DNA from: Clostridia bacterium
GTDB lineage: Bacteria > Bacillota > Clostridia > Oscillospirales > CAG-272
Length of the DNA stretch: 40,277 nucleotides
Assembly: GCA_017624905.1 (NCBI GenBank)
Contig: JAGAMD010000018.1
Location: forward strand, 1 to 40,277
Direction of reading: 5' to 3'
In this document: piece by piece, positions 8,589 to 16,698 of the stretch
Layout: the number at the start of each line of letters is the position of its first letter
Position numbering within the stretch: the stretch's first letter is position 1
Position numbers and translations under genes: made by a program
Notes under the pieces: generated by a model
Told to the model about the DNA's origin: nothing
Database searches by the model: none
Seen by the model: only the letters and a program-made list of their open reading frames with translations

Positions 8589-9349
8589 TAGCGCTCGCCT
8601 CCTTCGGTATTCTTAGGAGCACGTGGTGCTCTGCGTGTATTGTTACGGCCTTCTTTAGCGTCCTTGTTGAACTTTCTTCTTGGTCTGTCCTTCTTTTCCT
8701 CTGTTGTTTTGTTAACTTCAGAAAGGATTTCACCCTTGTAGATCCAAACCTTAACGCCTATCTTACCGTAAGTTGTGTTAGCCTCCCAAAAACCATAGTC
8801 AATGTCAGCTCTGATTGTTTGTAGAGGAATTGTACCCTCGTGGTATTGCTCTGTACGAGCGATTTCAGCGCCTGCAAGACGACCGCTACATGCGATCTTG
8901 ATACCCTTAGCGCCGAGACGCATTGTTCTGCCGATTGCTTGTTTCATTGCACGACGGAATGCGATACGTCTTTCAAGTTGGCTACAAATGCTTTCTGCAA
9001 CGAGTTGTGCGTCAAGATCGATTGGCTTAACCTCAACTACGTTAACAACTGCCTTCTTGCCGGTGAGCTTTTCAACGTCTTCTCTGATCTTATCGATTTC
9101 AGAACCACCCTTACCGATGATCATACCAGGCTTTGCACAGTGGATAAATACCTTAACTGTTTCCTTAGCATCTCTTTCGATTTCGATCTTTGAAATACCA
9201 GCTGATAAAAGCTTGTTCTTAAGATGTTCTCTTAAGTTATAGTCAGATACAAGGATGTCGCCGAACTTTTCGTCAGATGCGTACCATCTTGAATCCCAAT
9301 TCTTAATTACGCCAACGCGTAATCCATGAGGATTAACCTTTTGTCCCAT
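8588..9349 (-). CDS. rpsC: Ribosomal protein S3 (uS3)
   Basis: Small-subunit protein at the mRNA entry site, with an N-terminal KH domain ([20 protein letters not shown]) and a C-terminal domain ([20 protein letters not shown], then RADIDYG). At 253 residues it is about 30 longer than typical. The extra length is a charged Arg/Lys/Glu/Asn-rich tail after [20 protein letters not shown], seen in other Clostridia. Confidence 0.97.
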   Translation of the reverse strand: MGQKVNPHGLRVGVIKNWDSRWYASDEKFGDILVSDYNLREHLKNKLLSAGISKIEIERDAKETVKVFIHCAKPGMIIGKGGSEIDKIREDVEKLTGKKAVVNVVEVKPIDLDAQLVAESICSQLERRIAFRRAMKQAIGRTMRLGAKGIKIACSGRLAGAEIARTEQYHEGTIPLQTIRADIDYGFWEANTTYGKIGVKVWIYKGEILSEVNKTTEEKKDRPRRKFNKDAKEGRNNTRRAPRAPKNTEGGER

Positions 9350-9362
9350 AGTCGACTCTCCT

Positions 9363-9701
9363 TTACTCTTTCTCTGCCACTTCTACTGTGATGTGGCTTG
9401 TTCTTTTTAATATTCTGTTTGCGCTTCCCTTACCTCTAGGCATTACTCTCTTGAGCATATGGCTGCCTGGTGTTACAAAGCACTTTGAAACATAAAGTTT
9501 TGATTTGTCCATATTATGATTGTTCTCAGCATTCGCTACTGCGCTAGCTAGTACCTTCTCAAGAATCTCAGCACCTCTTTTTGGTGTGTTCTTAAGAATA
9601 GCTGCTGCCATTTCAACATCCTTGCCACGAATAAGGTCAAGAACTATTTGAACTTTGCGAGGAGCGATGCGAACATCATATAGATATGCTTTTGCTTCCA
9701 T
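9363..9701 (-). CDS. rplV: Ribosomal protein L22 (uL22)
   Basis: 112-residue protein lining the exit tunnel. It reads [40 protein letters not shown], and the tunnel hairpin [20 protein letters not shown] followed by SHITV. The MPRGKG loop is the site where macrolide-resistance changes are known in other species; nothing unusual is visible here. Confidence 0.97.
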   Translation of the reverse strand: MEAKAYLYDVRIAPRKVQIVLDLIRGKDVEMAAAILKNTPKRGAEILEKVLASAVANAENNHNMDKSKLYVSKCFVTPGSHMLKRVMPRGKGSANRILKRTSHITVEVAEKE

Positions 9702-9716
9702 GTGATGTTAGCCTCC

Positions 9717-10001
9717 TTATTTCTTACCGTTATTAGATGTTTTTGATCCTGCGTGACCTTTGAATGTTCTTGTAAGTGCAAACTCGCCGAGCTTGTGACC
9801 TACCATATCTTCGGTTACATATACTGGAACATGTTTTCTGCCGTCATGAACAGCGATTGTATGTCCAACAAACTCTGGGAAAATTGTTGAAGAACGTGAC
9901 CAGGTCTTCAAAACTTTCTTTTCGCCTTTTTCGTTCATAGCTACTACACGATTGAAGAGCTTTTCTTCTACGTAAGGCATCTTTTTCGAACTTCTGCTCA
10001 T
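9717..10001 (-). CDS. rpsS: Ribosomal protein S19 (uS19)
   Basis: 94-residue head protein of the 30S subunit, in complex with S13. It starts [20 protein letters not shown]; the core [20 protein letters not shown] and [18 protein letters not shown] is conserved. It lies between rplB and rplV. Confidence 0.97.
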   Translation of the reverse strand: MSRSSKKMPYVEEKLFNRVVAMNEKGEKKVLKTWSRSSTIFPEFVGHTIAVHDGRKHVPVYVTEDMVGHKLGEFALTRTFKGHAGSKTSNNGKK

Positions 10002-10015
10002 TATTTCTTCCTCCC

Positions 10016-10843
10016 TTATCTACCGTTTCTTCTCTTAACGATGTATTTGTTGGTTCTTGCCTTCTTGTTTCTGGTCTTGTAACCAAGAGCAGGTTTACCC
10101 CAAGGAGTTACTGGGCCTGGTCTACCAACTGGAGACTTACCTTCACCACCACCGTGAGGGTGATCGCATGGGTTCATTACTGAACCACGTACTGTTGGGC
10201 GGATACCCATATGACGTGTCTTACCTGCTTTACCGATCTTAATAGTATCATGCTCGATGTTACCGATTTGACCGATTGTAGCCTTGCAATCAAGTCTTAC
10301 AAGTCTTACCTCACCTGAAGGAAGACGAACTTGTGCCATGCCGTTTTCTTTAGCCATAAGTTGAGCTTGAGCACCAGCTGTACGAGCAAGCTGACCACCC
10401 TTACCAGGATAAAGCTCAATGTTATGAATGATTGTACCTACTGGAATATTTTCAATAGGAAGTGTGTTACCTGGCTTGATATCTGCGTCTGCACCGGAGT
10501 AAAGAACGTCGCCGTCTGTTACACCTGCCGGAGCAAGAACGTAGCTCTTCTTACCTTCTTCGTTTTGGAGAAGTGCGATGTAAGATGTTCTGTTAGGGTC
10601 GTATTCAATACCGATAACTGTGTTCTTACCGTCTTCTCTCTTGAAGTCGATAATTCTGTATTTTTGCTTGTTTCCGCCACCTTGATGACGAACTGTGATT
10701 TTACCATAGCTGTTACGTCCTGCGTGCTTTTTCTTTGTTTCGATCAAGCTCTTTTCAGGAGTAAACTTTGTAACCTCTTCAAATGAAGCCACAGACATAT
10801 GTCTTCTTGAAGGTGTGGTTGGCTTATATTTCATTGTTGCCAT
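10016..10843 (-). CDS. rplB: Ribosomal protein L2 (uL2)
   Basis: 275-residue core protein needed for peptidyl transfer and subunit association. Landmarks are [40 protein letters not shown] and the C-terminal [20 protein letters not shown] segment containing the essential His. Length is standard. Confidence 0.98.
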   Translation of the reverse strand: MATMKYKPTTPSRRHMSVASFEEVTKFTPEKSLIETKKKHAGRNSYGKITVRHQGGGNKQKYRIIDFKREDGKNTVIGIEYDPNRTSYIALLQNEEGKKSYVLAPAGVTDGDVLYSGADADIKPGNTLPIENIPVGTIIHNIELYPGKGGQLARTAGAQAQLMAKENGMAQVRLPSGEVRLVRLDCKATIGQIGNIEHDTIKIGKAGKTRHMGIRPTVRGSVMNPCDHPHGGGEGKSPVGRPGPVTPWGKPALGYKTRNKKARTNKYIVKRRNGR

Positions 10844-10861
10844 TATACTTTACCTCCCACA

Positions 10862-11155
10862 TTAGTTCAAGCCGTTAAAGAACTCGATTTCCTTTGAAGA
10901 AGCTGTTAGTGTTACAATAGCTTTCTTCCATTCAGCTGTATAACCGAAGTGGTATCCAAGTCTCTTTGGCTTTTTCTTCATATTTATTGTATTAACCTTA
11001 GCAACCTCTACGCCGAATAGTTCTTCAACTGCTTTTGCAATTTCTGGCTTTGTTGCGTCTGTTGCTACCTTGAATGTGTATCTCTTGTTTGCGATACCAT
11101 CCATTGACTTTTCAGTAATTATTGGTTTGAGGATTATGTCCTGAGCGAATTTCAT
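10862..11155 (-). CDS. rplW: Ribosomal protein L23 (uL23)
   Basis: 97-residue exit-tunnel protein and dock for trigger factor and SRP. It starts MKFAQDIILKPIITEKSMDG; VNTINMKKKPKRLGYHFGYT is the conserved loop. Its ATG shares one base with the rplD stop (TAATG). Confidence 0.97.
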   Translation of the reverse strand: MKFAQDIILKPIITEKSMDGIANKRYTFKVATDATKPEIAKAVEELFGVEVAKVNTINMKKKPKRLGYHFGYTAEWKKAIVTLTASSKEIEFFNGLN

Positions 11156-11778
11156 TACGCATATACCTCCTCTAATTTTTGTACTGCAGCTTGTGCAAAT
11201 ACGATTGTGTTGCAGTTGAGGATATCGTATACATTAAGTGTATTTGTGTAAGCAACCTTAACACCAGGAATGTTTGCAAGGGACTTAACAACCATATCGT
11301 TCTTAGCATCGAGAACTACGAGAGCCTTCTTGCCAGCGCCGATTGCTGTTAGCATGCTTGCCATTACCTTTGTCTTGTAGCTTTCAGCAACGATTGAATC
11401 TACAACTACCATTTCATTGTTTGCTACCTTAGCGCTTAGAGCACTGAACATAGCGATTTGCTTAACCTTCTTATTAAGCTTCTTTGTATAAGAACGTGGC
11501 TTTGGACCAAGAGCGATTCCACCGTGTGTCCATTGTGGTGAACGTGTTGAACCTTGTCTTGCTCTACCTGTTCCCTTTTGTCTCCATGGCTTTCTACCAC
11601 CACCGGAAACCTCACTTCTTGTGAGTGTTGACTGTGTACCCTGTCTTTGGTTGAGAAGGTATGTTCTCACTGCAGCATGGAGGACAGCCTTGTTTACTTC
11701 TGCGCCGAAGATTACATCAGATAGTGCGATTTCGCCTACCTCAGCGCCAGTCATATTTACAACTTTAATACTTGGCAT
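11155..11778 (-). CDS. rplD: Ribosomal protein L4 (uL4)
   Basis: 207-residue 50S assembly protein with an extended tunnel loop (SEVSGGGRKPWRQKGTGRAR, then QGSTRSPQW). In E. coli L4 is the regulator of the S10 operon, acting on the leader RNA. A structured leader is present here too (12899-13163), although leaders differ between phyla and the ligand cannot be read from sequence. Confidence 0.97.
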   Translation of the reverse strand: MPSIKVVNMTGAEVGEIALSDVIFGAEVNKAVLHAAVRTYLLNQRQGTQSTLTRSEVSGGGRKPWRQKGTGRARQGSTRSPQWTHGGIALGPKPRSYTKKLNKKVKQIAMFSALSAKVANNEMVVVDSIVAESYKTKVMASMLTAIGAGKKALVVLDAKNDMVVKSLANIPGVKVAYTNTLNVYDILNCNTIVFAQAAVQKLEEVYA

Positions 11779-11796
11779 TGTTTATTCCTCCTTTGA

Positions 11797-12429
11797 TTAT
11801 GCTTTTACGCTGTTGCGAAGAACTACAATGCTGTTCTTTGCACCTGGAACTGCGCCCTTAACAGCGATAAGATTCTTCTCTGCGTCAACTTTTACTACTT
11901 CAAGGTTTAATACTGTAACTTGCTCGTTACCGTATTGACCTGCCATTTTCTTGTTTTTGAACACTCTAGATGGTGTTGAGTTAGCACCCATTGAACCAAC
12001 TTGACGGTGGATTGGACCTGTACCGTGTGTTGCTTGAAGCATGTGGTGGCCCCATCTCTTAACTGCGCCTGAATAACCATGGCCCTTTGTAATGCCTGTA
12101 ATGTCGACCTTCTCGCCTTGAGCGAAGGTATCGACTGCTATTACGTCGCCTACGTTGTAGTCAGCTGCGTTTTCGAGTCTGAATTCCTTTAGGTGTTTCT
12201 TTGCTTGAACACCTGCTTTTTCAAAATGACCCTTAGCTGGTTTGTTTACGTGCTTTGGTGATACGTCTTCATATCCTACTTGGATAGCATCGTATCCGTC
12301 TGTTTCTGTGGTCTTCTTTTGTGTAACCACACAAGGACCGGCCTCGATAACTGTTACAGGGATTACTGCGCCGTTTTCAGCGAAGATCTGTGTCATACCG
12401 AGCTTCTTACCGATAATTCCTTTTTTCAT
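11797..12429 (-). CDS. rplC: Ribosomal protein L3 (uL3)
   Basis: 210-residue assembly initiator near the peptidyl transferase centre. It starts [20 protein letters not shown] and holds [20 protein letters not shown], then VGSMGA. The in-frame ATG at 12444 is rejected because ATGGAGGAAAGC there is itself the ribosome binding site for the ATG at 12429. It is preceded by an unusually long 157-base spacer from rpsJ. Confidence 0.97.
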   Translation of the reverse strand: MKKGIIGKKLGMTQIFAENGAVIPVTVIEAGPCVVTQKKTTETDGYDAIQVGYEDVSPKHVNKPAKGHFEKAGVQAKKHLKEFRLENAADYNVGDVIAVDTFAQGEKVDITGITKGHGYSGAVKRWGHHMLQATHGTGPIHRQVGSMGANSTPSRVFKNKKMAGQYGNEQVTVLNLEVVKVDAEKNLIAVKGAVPGAKNSIVVLRNSVKA

Positions 12430-12586
12430 TTTGCTTTCCTCCATATTATTTGGTTATTGGTTGACGTTTGTTTTTGTCGTAGCCTTCGACACGCCAACTT
12501 GACCTGACCGTCATCATAGACTTACGTTCGTGAGTAACTTTGAACTGCTACTGCTCGGTGGGGTATGGCTTTTTGCTTAGCGAGAA
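12430..12586 (-). other. Structured rpsJ-rplC spacer
   Basis: Non-coding gap inside the S10 operon where only 10-20 bases are expected. On the minus strand it can form a bulged hairpin: TTGGCG (12497-12492), TGTCG/CGACA around a 7-nt loop (12491-12475), an 8-nt bulge, and CGTCAA (12466-12461), just upstream of the rplC ribosome binding site. There is no T-run, so it is not a simple terminator. No ORF or promoter is recognisable. Confidence 0.45.
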
Positions 12587-12898
12587 TTAAAGCTTAACTT
12601 CGATTTCTACGCCAGCTGGTAATTCGAGAGTCATGATAGCGTCAAGAGCCTTCTTAGATGGCTTAACGATTTCAATGAGTCTCTTGTGTGTGCGTTGCTC
12701 GAATTGCTCACGACTGTCCTTATACTTGTGAACCGCACGAAGGATTGTAACAATCTCTTTCTCGGTTGGAAGTGGAATTGGACCGGATACTGTCGCGCCA
12801 TTTCTCTTTGCCGCATCAACAATCTTTTCAGAAGCTAGGTCAACGAGCTTGTGGTCGTAGCCCTTAATTCTTACTCTGATCTTTTCATTTACTGCCAT
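12587..12898 (-). CDS. rpsJ: Ribosomal protein S10 (uS10)
   Basis: 103-residue 30S head protein, also the NusE antitermination factor. It starts [20 protein letters not shown] and contains [20 protein letters not shown] and [20 protein letters not shown]. First gene of the operon, behind an AAGGAGGAAAGCAAA ribosome binding site and a leader of about 265 nt. Confidence 0.97.
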   Translation of the reverse strand: MAVNEKIRVRIKGYDHKLVDLASEKIVDAAKRNGATVSGPIPLPTEKEIVTILRAVHKYKDSREQFEQRTHKRLIEIVKPSKKALDAIMTLELPAGVEIEVKL

Positions 12899-13163
12899 TT
12901 TGCTTTCCTCCTTAAATTAGAAATTTGACGGGGACTTTTGCTCTTACACCGTCCCGTGTGTTTCCTCCACCTGCTTAACAAATCCGAACCGTGAGATGGT
13001 TCGGTACAAATGCAAGCCGGTGCTTGTCAGACCTTTGCTGACAGGAGATACACTTTGCTGCATTTCGCTGCTTTGTGAATCGAACGCGCTCCACGAAAAT
13101 TCCCTTCAAACGCCATAGCAGTAGGACATTTGAAGCAACCTTTCGCTTCTCCACACGTTAAGC
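12899..13163 (-). ncRNA. Putative structured leader RNA of the S10 operon
   Basis: The stretch between the promoter and rpsJ is G/C-richer than the spacer beyond it and holds many complementary segments on the minus strand. CCGAACC/GGTTCGG (13004-12984) is a 7-bp hairpin with a 7-nt loop. TGTCAG/CTGACA and CTTCAAATG/CGTTTGAAG form further stems. Long-range pairs are GCTTAAC (13163-13157) with GTTAAGC (12979-12973) and CGTGTG (13157-13152) with CACACG (12960-12955). The two long-range pairs cross, so they are either a pseudoknot or alternatives. Ribosomal-protein leaders are known ahead of S10 operons, including candidates in Clostridia; I did not match this one to a published model. Confidence 0.6.
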
Positions 13164-13169
13164 CTTGTT

Positions 13170-13198
13170 ATTTTATCATATATATAGTAATTTGTCAA
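13170..13198 (-). promoter_or_regulatory. Sigma-A promoter of the S10-spc operon
   Basis: On the minus strand TTGACA (13198-13193) is followed by a 17-base spacer and TAAAAT (13175-13170), with A/T-rich sequence upstream. The predicted transcript starts near 13163, exactly where the GCTTAAC arm of the leader begins. Confidence 0.8.
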
Positions 13199-13480
13199 CA
13201 TTTTTTTAAAAATTTGGTAATTTGAATTTTTGTCAAACGTAAAAAATAAAGGCGTTTTTGTGCAAGTTGACGAATTTTTTGTGCGTTTTTGTGCTTTTTA
13301 AAGCTTTTTAAAGATAAAATACTGCAATTTTCCTTGATATTTTCTTAAAATTTCGTATGATTGCACAAATCAGCACTTTTAGCATTTTGATTTTTCTCTT
13401 CCTTATTTATATATAGTTACTATTATATAGGGCTTTTTTCTTCTCCGTCTAACAACGCATTTGATTTTTGCTAAAGAAAA
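13199..13480. other. A/T-rich spacer without a recognisable gene
   Basis: About 280 bases between the S10 promoter and the araD terminator. It is very A/T-rich, with short near-repeats (gtgcgtttttgtgcttttt, and ctttttaaag twice around 13300-13312). I see no ORF with a ribosome binding site, no tRNA and no further convincing promoter. The upstream A/T tracts may act as an UP-type element for the strong ribosomal promoter. Confidence 0.4.
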
Positions 13481-13532
13481 AAATCGGATTTTGAGCGATT
13501 TTTTTCTTAATTTATCGCAAAAAATCCGATTT
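13481..13532 (-). terminator. Terminator of araD-like gene
   Basis: A perfect 12-bp outer stem, aaatcggatttt (13481-13492) with aaaatccgattt (13521-13532), encloses an inner gcgat/atcgc stem. On the minus strand it is followed by TTTTTTC. It lies 15 bases beyond the araD-like stop. Confidence 0.8.
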
Positions 13533-13547
13533 GTTTATCATTTTTTA

Positions 13548-14252
13548 TTATTTTTTCTGTCCATAATATGCGTTTGGACCATGCTTTCTATCATAATGCT
13601 TACGTAATAGAGTCTCTTGCATTCTCTCAACATTGCCGTTTGCTTGATACATCAGCATCTCTGTATTGTATGACATCATAGCCACCTGTTCAAGAACAAC
13701 CGCTGCTTCAACTGACGCTTTTGCATCATCTCCCCAAGTAAATGGTCCGTGCGAGTGAACAAGAGCTGCGTGCATCCTTTGAACGCCTGTTTCCTTTAGT
13801 GCCTCAAGGATTACTGTGCCTGTTTCCTTTTCGTATTCACCCTTTATCTCAGCATCAGTCATTTTTCTTGTGCAAGGAATTGTTGTGCCAAAATAATCTG
13901 CGTGAGTTGTGCCATATGGAGTAATACCTCTGCCAACCTGTGCATATATTGTAGCCCAAGGTGAGTGAGTATGGGTAACACCACCGATTTCCGGATACGC
14001 CTTGTATAGCTCTAAGTGAGTTGGTGTATCAGATGACGGCTTTAATGTTCCCTCTATTACATTACCATCGAGGTCAACAACAGGGAGCATATCAGGAGTT
14101 AAATCATCATATTCAACACCCGATGGCTTAATTACAACTAATCCCTTTTCTCTGTCAATACCGCTTACATTTCCCCAAGTGAATGTGATTAAATTGTATT
14201 TTACAAGCATCATATTTGCTTCATAAACTTCTTTTTTAAGTTGTTCCAGCAT
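13548..14252 (-). CDS. araD: L-ribulose-5-phosphate 4-epimerase / class II aldolase family
   Basis: 234-residue cytosolic zinc enzyme of the class II aldolase/epimerase fold. Sequence and length match AraD, which converts L-ribulose 5-phosphate to D-xylulose 5-phosphate. Metal ligands appear as H94 and H96 ([20 protein letters not shown]) and H168 ([10 protein letters not shown]). The active-site Asp is in KPSSDTPTH (about D75), and GNVSG is the phosphate loop. It stands alone: no araA, araB or transporter is nearby, so it could serve ascorbate/xylulose-type or uronate-derived pentulose phosphates instead. It has its own promoter and terminator. Confidence is high for the family, moderate for the exact substrate. 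Confidence 0.88.
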   Translation of the reverse strand: MLEQLKKEVYEANMMLVKYNLITFTWGNVSGIDREKGLVVIKPSGVEYDDLTPDMLPVVDLDGNVIEGTLKPSSDTPTHLELYKAYPEIGGVTHTHSPWATIYAQVGRGITPYGTTHADYFGTTIPCTRKMTDAEIKGEYEKETGTVILEALKETGVQRMHAALVHSHGPFTWGDDAKASVEAAVVLEQVAMMSYNTEMLMYQANGNVERMQETLLRKHYDRKHGPNAYYGQKK

Positions 14253-14285
14253 TTTATTTCTCCTAAAGATAAAAATTACACTTTT

Positions 14286-14314
14286 ATAGTATCAAAATTT
14301 TCATTTTTAGTCAA
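14286..14314 (-). promoter_or_regulatory. Promoter of araD-like gene
   Basis: Minus-strand TTGACT (14314-14309), 17-base spacer, TACTAT (14291-14286). The ribosome binding site TTAGGAGAAATAAA follows before the ATG at 14252. Confidence 0.7.
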
Positions 14315-14352
14315 TACTATTTTTAAATTTAAGTTACTTTTTATTAAAATGC

Positions 14353-14381
14353 TTGATTTTGTCTTGAGTATATGATAAACT
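14353..14381 (+). promoter_or_regulatory. Promoter of the 8-TM protein gene
   Basis: TTGATT (14353-14358), 17-base spacer, TAAACT (14376-14381), about 30 bases before the gene. It is divergent from the araD-like promoter, with only about 40 bases between their -35 boxes. An imperfect GAGT...ACTC symmetry spans 14366-14382. Confidence 0.55.
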
Positions 14382-14412
14382 CAATATGAATTAATGATTG
14401 AAAGGAGAAAAA

Positions 14413-15309
14413 ATGAAACAGTCGCAGCTTATATATAAAATTTTTCTGCCGATAGCGTTATTGCTTTTGGTGTTGGCTACCATTTTCAATTCTCTCTCCT
14501 TATCTCTCACCTATAATAGCTTCACAAGTAACATTGGGATTGGCTCACCATTGTCTATATTGTTTATAGTCTTTGTTTCACTTTGCTTTATAGCTCCTAT
14601 TGTTTTGGGATTTTTGACTAAGGAAACAAGCATAATTACAAGAACAGTTAAAAATACTATATTTGAAAAAATCGCATCTTCAATTGTTATCCTTAGCCTA
14701 CTAGCACTTTTGGGATATGATGTTGTGATTTTATTTCAAGAGATAGCTTATGCCGCTGACATCCAAGGCTACACTATGTCATTTTCAGAAGCCTTGAAGC
14801 AACACTTTGAATTATGGAGACTCTTTAGAGCTGTATTAACAATTCCATTCATAGTTCATCTTGTTTTTGGATTTTTGCCAAAGTCATCTGTTTCGCCACT
14901 AGTTAAAGCATTTTTCCATTGTACTGCAATTTTGTGGTGTATGATGACACCAATTATAATTTATTTTTACTCCGGCACTCCACCAATTCCTGAATATTTT
15001 AGAATAACATTTTCTATTATGTTTATTCTTTTCACTCTGTTTCTGTTGTTTGATTTCAAATGGATATATTTTGATTCAAGCATTAGAATTTACTCAGCAT
15101 TAACACTTATAACCTTCATATTCGCATCCGTTATTTCCGTCGGCACAGTAGTAGGACTTATTGCAAACAGTGAGCTAAGCATAAACGAGCTTTCACTTAG
15201 TCTCTTTGAGGTTATCGTCTCAATCTCACTTGCAATTTATTCACTATCCAAGTGGCTTGAAATTTACAAAACAGTAAACGTAGTAGCCGAAAATGAAGAA
15301 GAAAAATAA
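14413..15309 (+). CDS. Integral membrane protein, eight predicted TM segments, function unknown
   Basis: 298 residues. I see eight hydrophobic segments: about residues 5-30, 45-67, 83-105, 130-152, 165-187, 197-218, 227-250 and 262-283. The short charged C-terminus is rich in Glu and ends ENEEEK. No transporter signature, enzyme motif or signal peptidase site is recognisable. The start is the ATG at 14413 behind GAAAGGAGAAAAA; an in-frame TTG at 14398 would overlap that ribosome binding site. Monocistronic between its promoter and a strong terminator. I do not recognise the family. Confidence 0.75.
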   Translation: MKQSQLIYKIFLPIALLLLVLATIFNSLSLSLTYNSFTSNIGIGSPLSILFIVFVSLCFIAPIVLGFLTKETSIITRTVKNTIFEKIASSIVILSLLALLGYDVVILFQEIAYAADIQGYTMSFSEALKQHFELWRLFRAVLTIPFIVHLVFGFLPKSSVSPLVKAFFHCTAILWCMMTPIIIYFYSGTPPIPEYFRITFSIMFILFTLFLLFDFKWIYFDSSIRIYSALTLITFIFASVISVGTVVGLIANSELSINELSLSLFEVIVSISLAIYSLSKWLEIYKTVNVVAENEEEK

Positions 15310-15314
15310 AGAAC

Positions 15315-15344
15315 GCACAGCCTACATACGGCTGTGCTTTTTTA
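15315..15344 (+). terminator. Terminator of the 8-TM protein gene
   Basis: gcacagcc (15315-15322), 7-nt loop, ggctgtgc (15330-15337), then TTTTTT. It starts six bases after the stop. Confidence 0.9.
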
Positions 15345-15370
15345 TAAAAATCGGCTGACACGTATCTAAA

Positions 15371-15415
15371 ATAAAGAAAAAAGGACAAAATCGTTAAATT
15401 GGCGATTTTGTCCTT
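15371..15415 (-). terminator. Terminator of the 2-hydroxyacid dehydrogenase gene
   Basis: A 13-bp perfect stem, aaggacaaaatcg (15381-15393) and cgattttgtcctt (15403-15415), followed on the minus strand by TTTTTTCTTTATTTT. An imperfect outer inverted repeat (cggctgacacgt at 15352, acacgtgtcggcg at 15434) flanks it. Confidence 0.85.
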
Positions 15416-15458
15416 CATTTTTATTTAATTCTTACACGTGTCGGCGTTTTTTACAATG

Positions 15459-16469
15459 TTATGCCATTTTCTCAAACTTTTCTTGAGTTATCTCATACTG
15501 TGTTGCTTTATCGGCTAAAACTCTTTCAAACTCGTCAATCATATACTCTGCCATTCTACCAACCTCGTTAGCTTGGCTACCTGCAATATGAGGTGTTAAG
15601 AATATATTATCAAGCTTGTAAAAATCGCTACCCTCAACAGGTGGCTCATCTATTGTAACATCGAGTAGTGCACAAATATCACGTCTTTCACGCAATACCT
15701 TTAGCATTCCAGGCTCATCAACCTGTGCGCCACGTCCTGTGTTAATGAACACTGTGTTTGGCTTCATAAGTCTAAAGTGCTCTTCCTTTAAAATACCCAC
15801 TGTTGCAGGAACATTTGCTAAGTGGTTTGATACAACATCGCACTCCGAAAAAATTTCCTCAAGTGTCGCCTTCTTAGCACCCAAAGCTTTTACAGCACTC
15901 TTCGGTAAAAACTCGTCATATACATAGAATTGCAATGAGAATTTTTTAAGAAGCTGAATTACCTTGCGACCTATCATACCGGCACCGATAATACCAACCT
16001 TTGAATCGTAGTTACCTGTATGTGCCTTTGAATATTCAACAGCTCTATCATAATGGCCGCGTCTAACCATACGCATTGATTGGAAATATCCCTTGTTGGC
16101 AAGTAAGATTTGTGCCATTGTAAACTCAGCTACCGGAATTGCGTTAGCGGCAAATGCGCTGAACAGTCTAATTCCCTTATCAAGATAGTGTTGACCAAAA
16201 TATTTTACCGAGCCCGCTGCATAAAACAATGCCTTTAAGCTTGGAAAAAATCTCGCGAAATCATCCTTGTCCTCAGTACCGCCCGGCATTGACCAAGTAG
16301 AAAAAATATATTCTACATCCTTGAACTCATCAGGGTTAGCCTCAAGATCCTCTTGGCAATAAACCTTATCAACATTTATATCAACTAACTTTTTTAATCT
16401 TTCCTTTGCTTCAGCTGAATACACATAATCAACCGATGCTGCTCTGTTTGCTAAAAATATTGCTTTCAT
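15459..16469 (-). CDS. D-2-hydroxyacid dehydrogenase family protein
   Basis: 336-residue NAD(P)-dependent oxidoreductase that would interconvert a 2-keto acid and a D-2-hydroxy acid in the cytosol. The Rossmann motif is VGIIGAGMIGRKVIQLL. The catalytic triad residues are visible: Arg in FINTGRGAQVDE, Glu in DVTIDEPP, His in LTPHIAGSQANE. The ATG at 16469 has GGAGAGAATACAAT before it; the upstream in-frame start (19 residues more) has no ribosome binding site. It is divergent from the flavoenzyme operon, sharing a 229-base intergenic region, so it may act on products of that pathway. The exact substrate (glyoxylate, hydroxypyruvate or a sugar-derived acid) cannot be assigned. Confidence 0.88.
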   Translation of the reverse strand: MKAIFLANRAASVDYVYSAEAKERLKKLVDINVDKVYCQEDLEANPDEFKDVEYIFSTWSMPGGTEDKDDFARFFPSLKALFYAAGSVKYFGQHYLDKGIRLFSAFAANAIPVAEFTMAQILLANKGYFQSMRMVRRGHYDRAVEYSKAHTGNYDSKVGIIGAGMIGRKVIQLLKKFSLQFYVYDEFLPKSAVKALGAKKATLEEIFSECDVVSNHLANVPATVGILKEEHFRLMKPNTVFINTGRGAQVDEPGMLKVLRERRDICALLDVTIDEPPVEGSDFYKLDNIFLTPHIAGSQANEVGRMAEYMIDEFERVLADKATQYEITQEKFEKMA

Positions 16470-16516
16470 ATTGTATTCTCTCCTTGACATTTTACTTAAT
16501 AAAAGCATACAACTGT

Positions 16517-16545
16517 ATTTTCTCACAAATTACCACTTTTGTCAA
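16517..16545 (-). promoter_or_regulatory. Promoter of the 2-hydroxyacid dehydrogenase gene
   Basis: Minus-strand TTGACA (16545-16540), 17-base spacer, GAAAAT (16522-16517). The -35 is perfect; the -10 deviates at its first base, which could leave room for an activator. Confidence 0.55.
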
Positions 16546-16634
16546 GCGTTTTGAGGTTTTTTCTTAAATATTTTTTACCTTTTTAACTATGTTAAATTTT
16601 TTTCGGTTTTAAGCTCATTCCTTAGCCGTTTTTC

Positions 16635-16663
16635 TTGACAAATTTGTAATATTATGGTATCAT
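16635..16663 (+). promoter_or_regulatory. Promoter of the flavoenzyme/heparinase operon
   Basis: TTGACA (16635-16640), 17-base spacer, TATCAT (16658-16663). The ribosome binding site AAGAGGAG follows before the ATG at 16699. This is the only clear promoter found for the five-gene plus-strand operon. Confidence 0.75.
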
Positions 16664-16698
16664 CAATATAGTATATATTATATAAGAGGAGACCTTTT

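Noticed and set aside
8802-9242. Plus-strand reading frame of 146 codons opposite rpsC
   Set aside because: Antisense shadow of a conserved gene; no ribosome binding site or recognisable domain.
10331-10786. Plus-strand reading frame of 151 codons opposite rplB
   Set aside because: Antisense to L2, very Cys- and Val-rich, with no start signals.
13199-13480. CRISPR array or tandem repeat in the A/T-rich spacer
   Set aside because: Only short low-complexity near-repeats; no regular repeat-spacer pattern there or elsewhere in the window.
13548-16469. An arabinose utilisation operon
   Set aside because: Only an AraD-like gene is present; the neighbours are an unknown membrane protein on the other strand and a hydroxyacid dehydrogenase with its own promoter.
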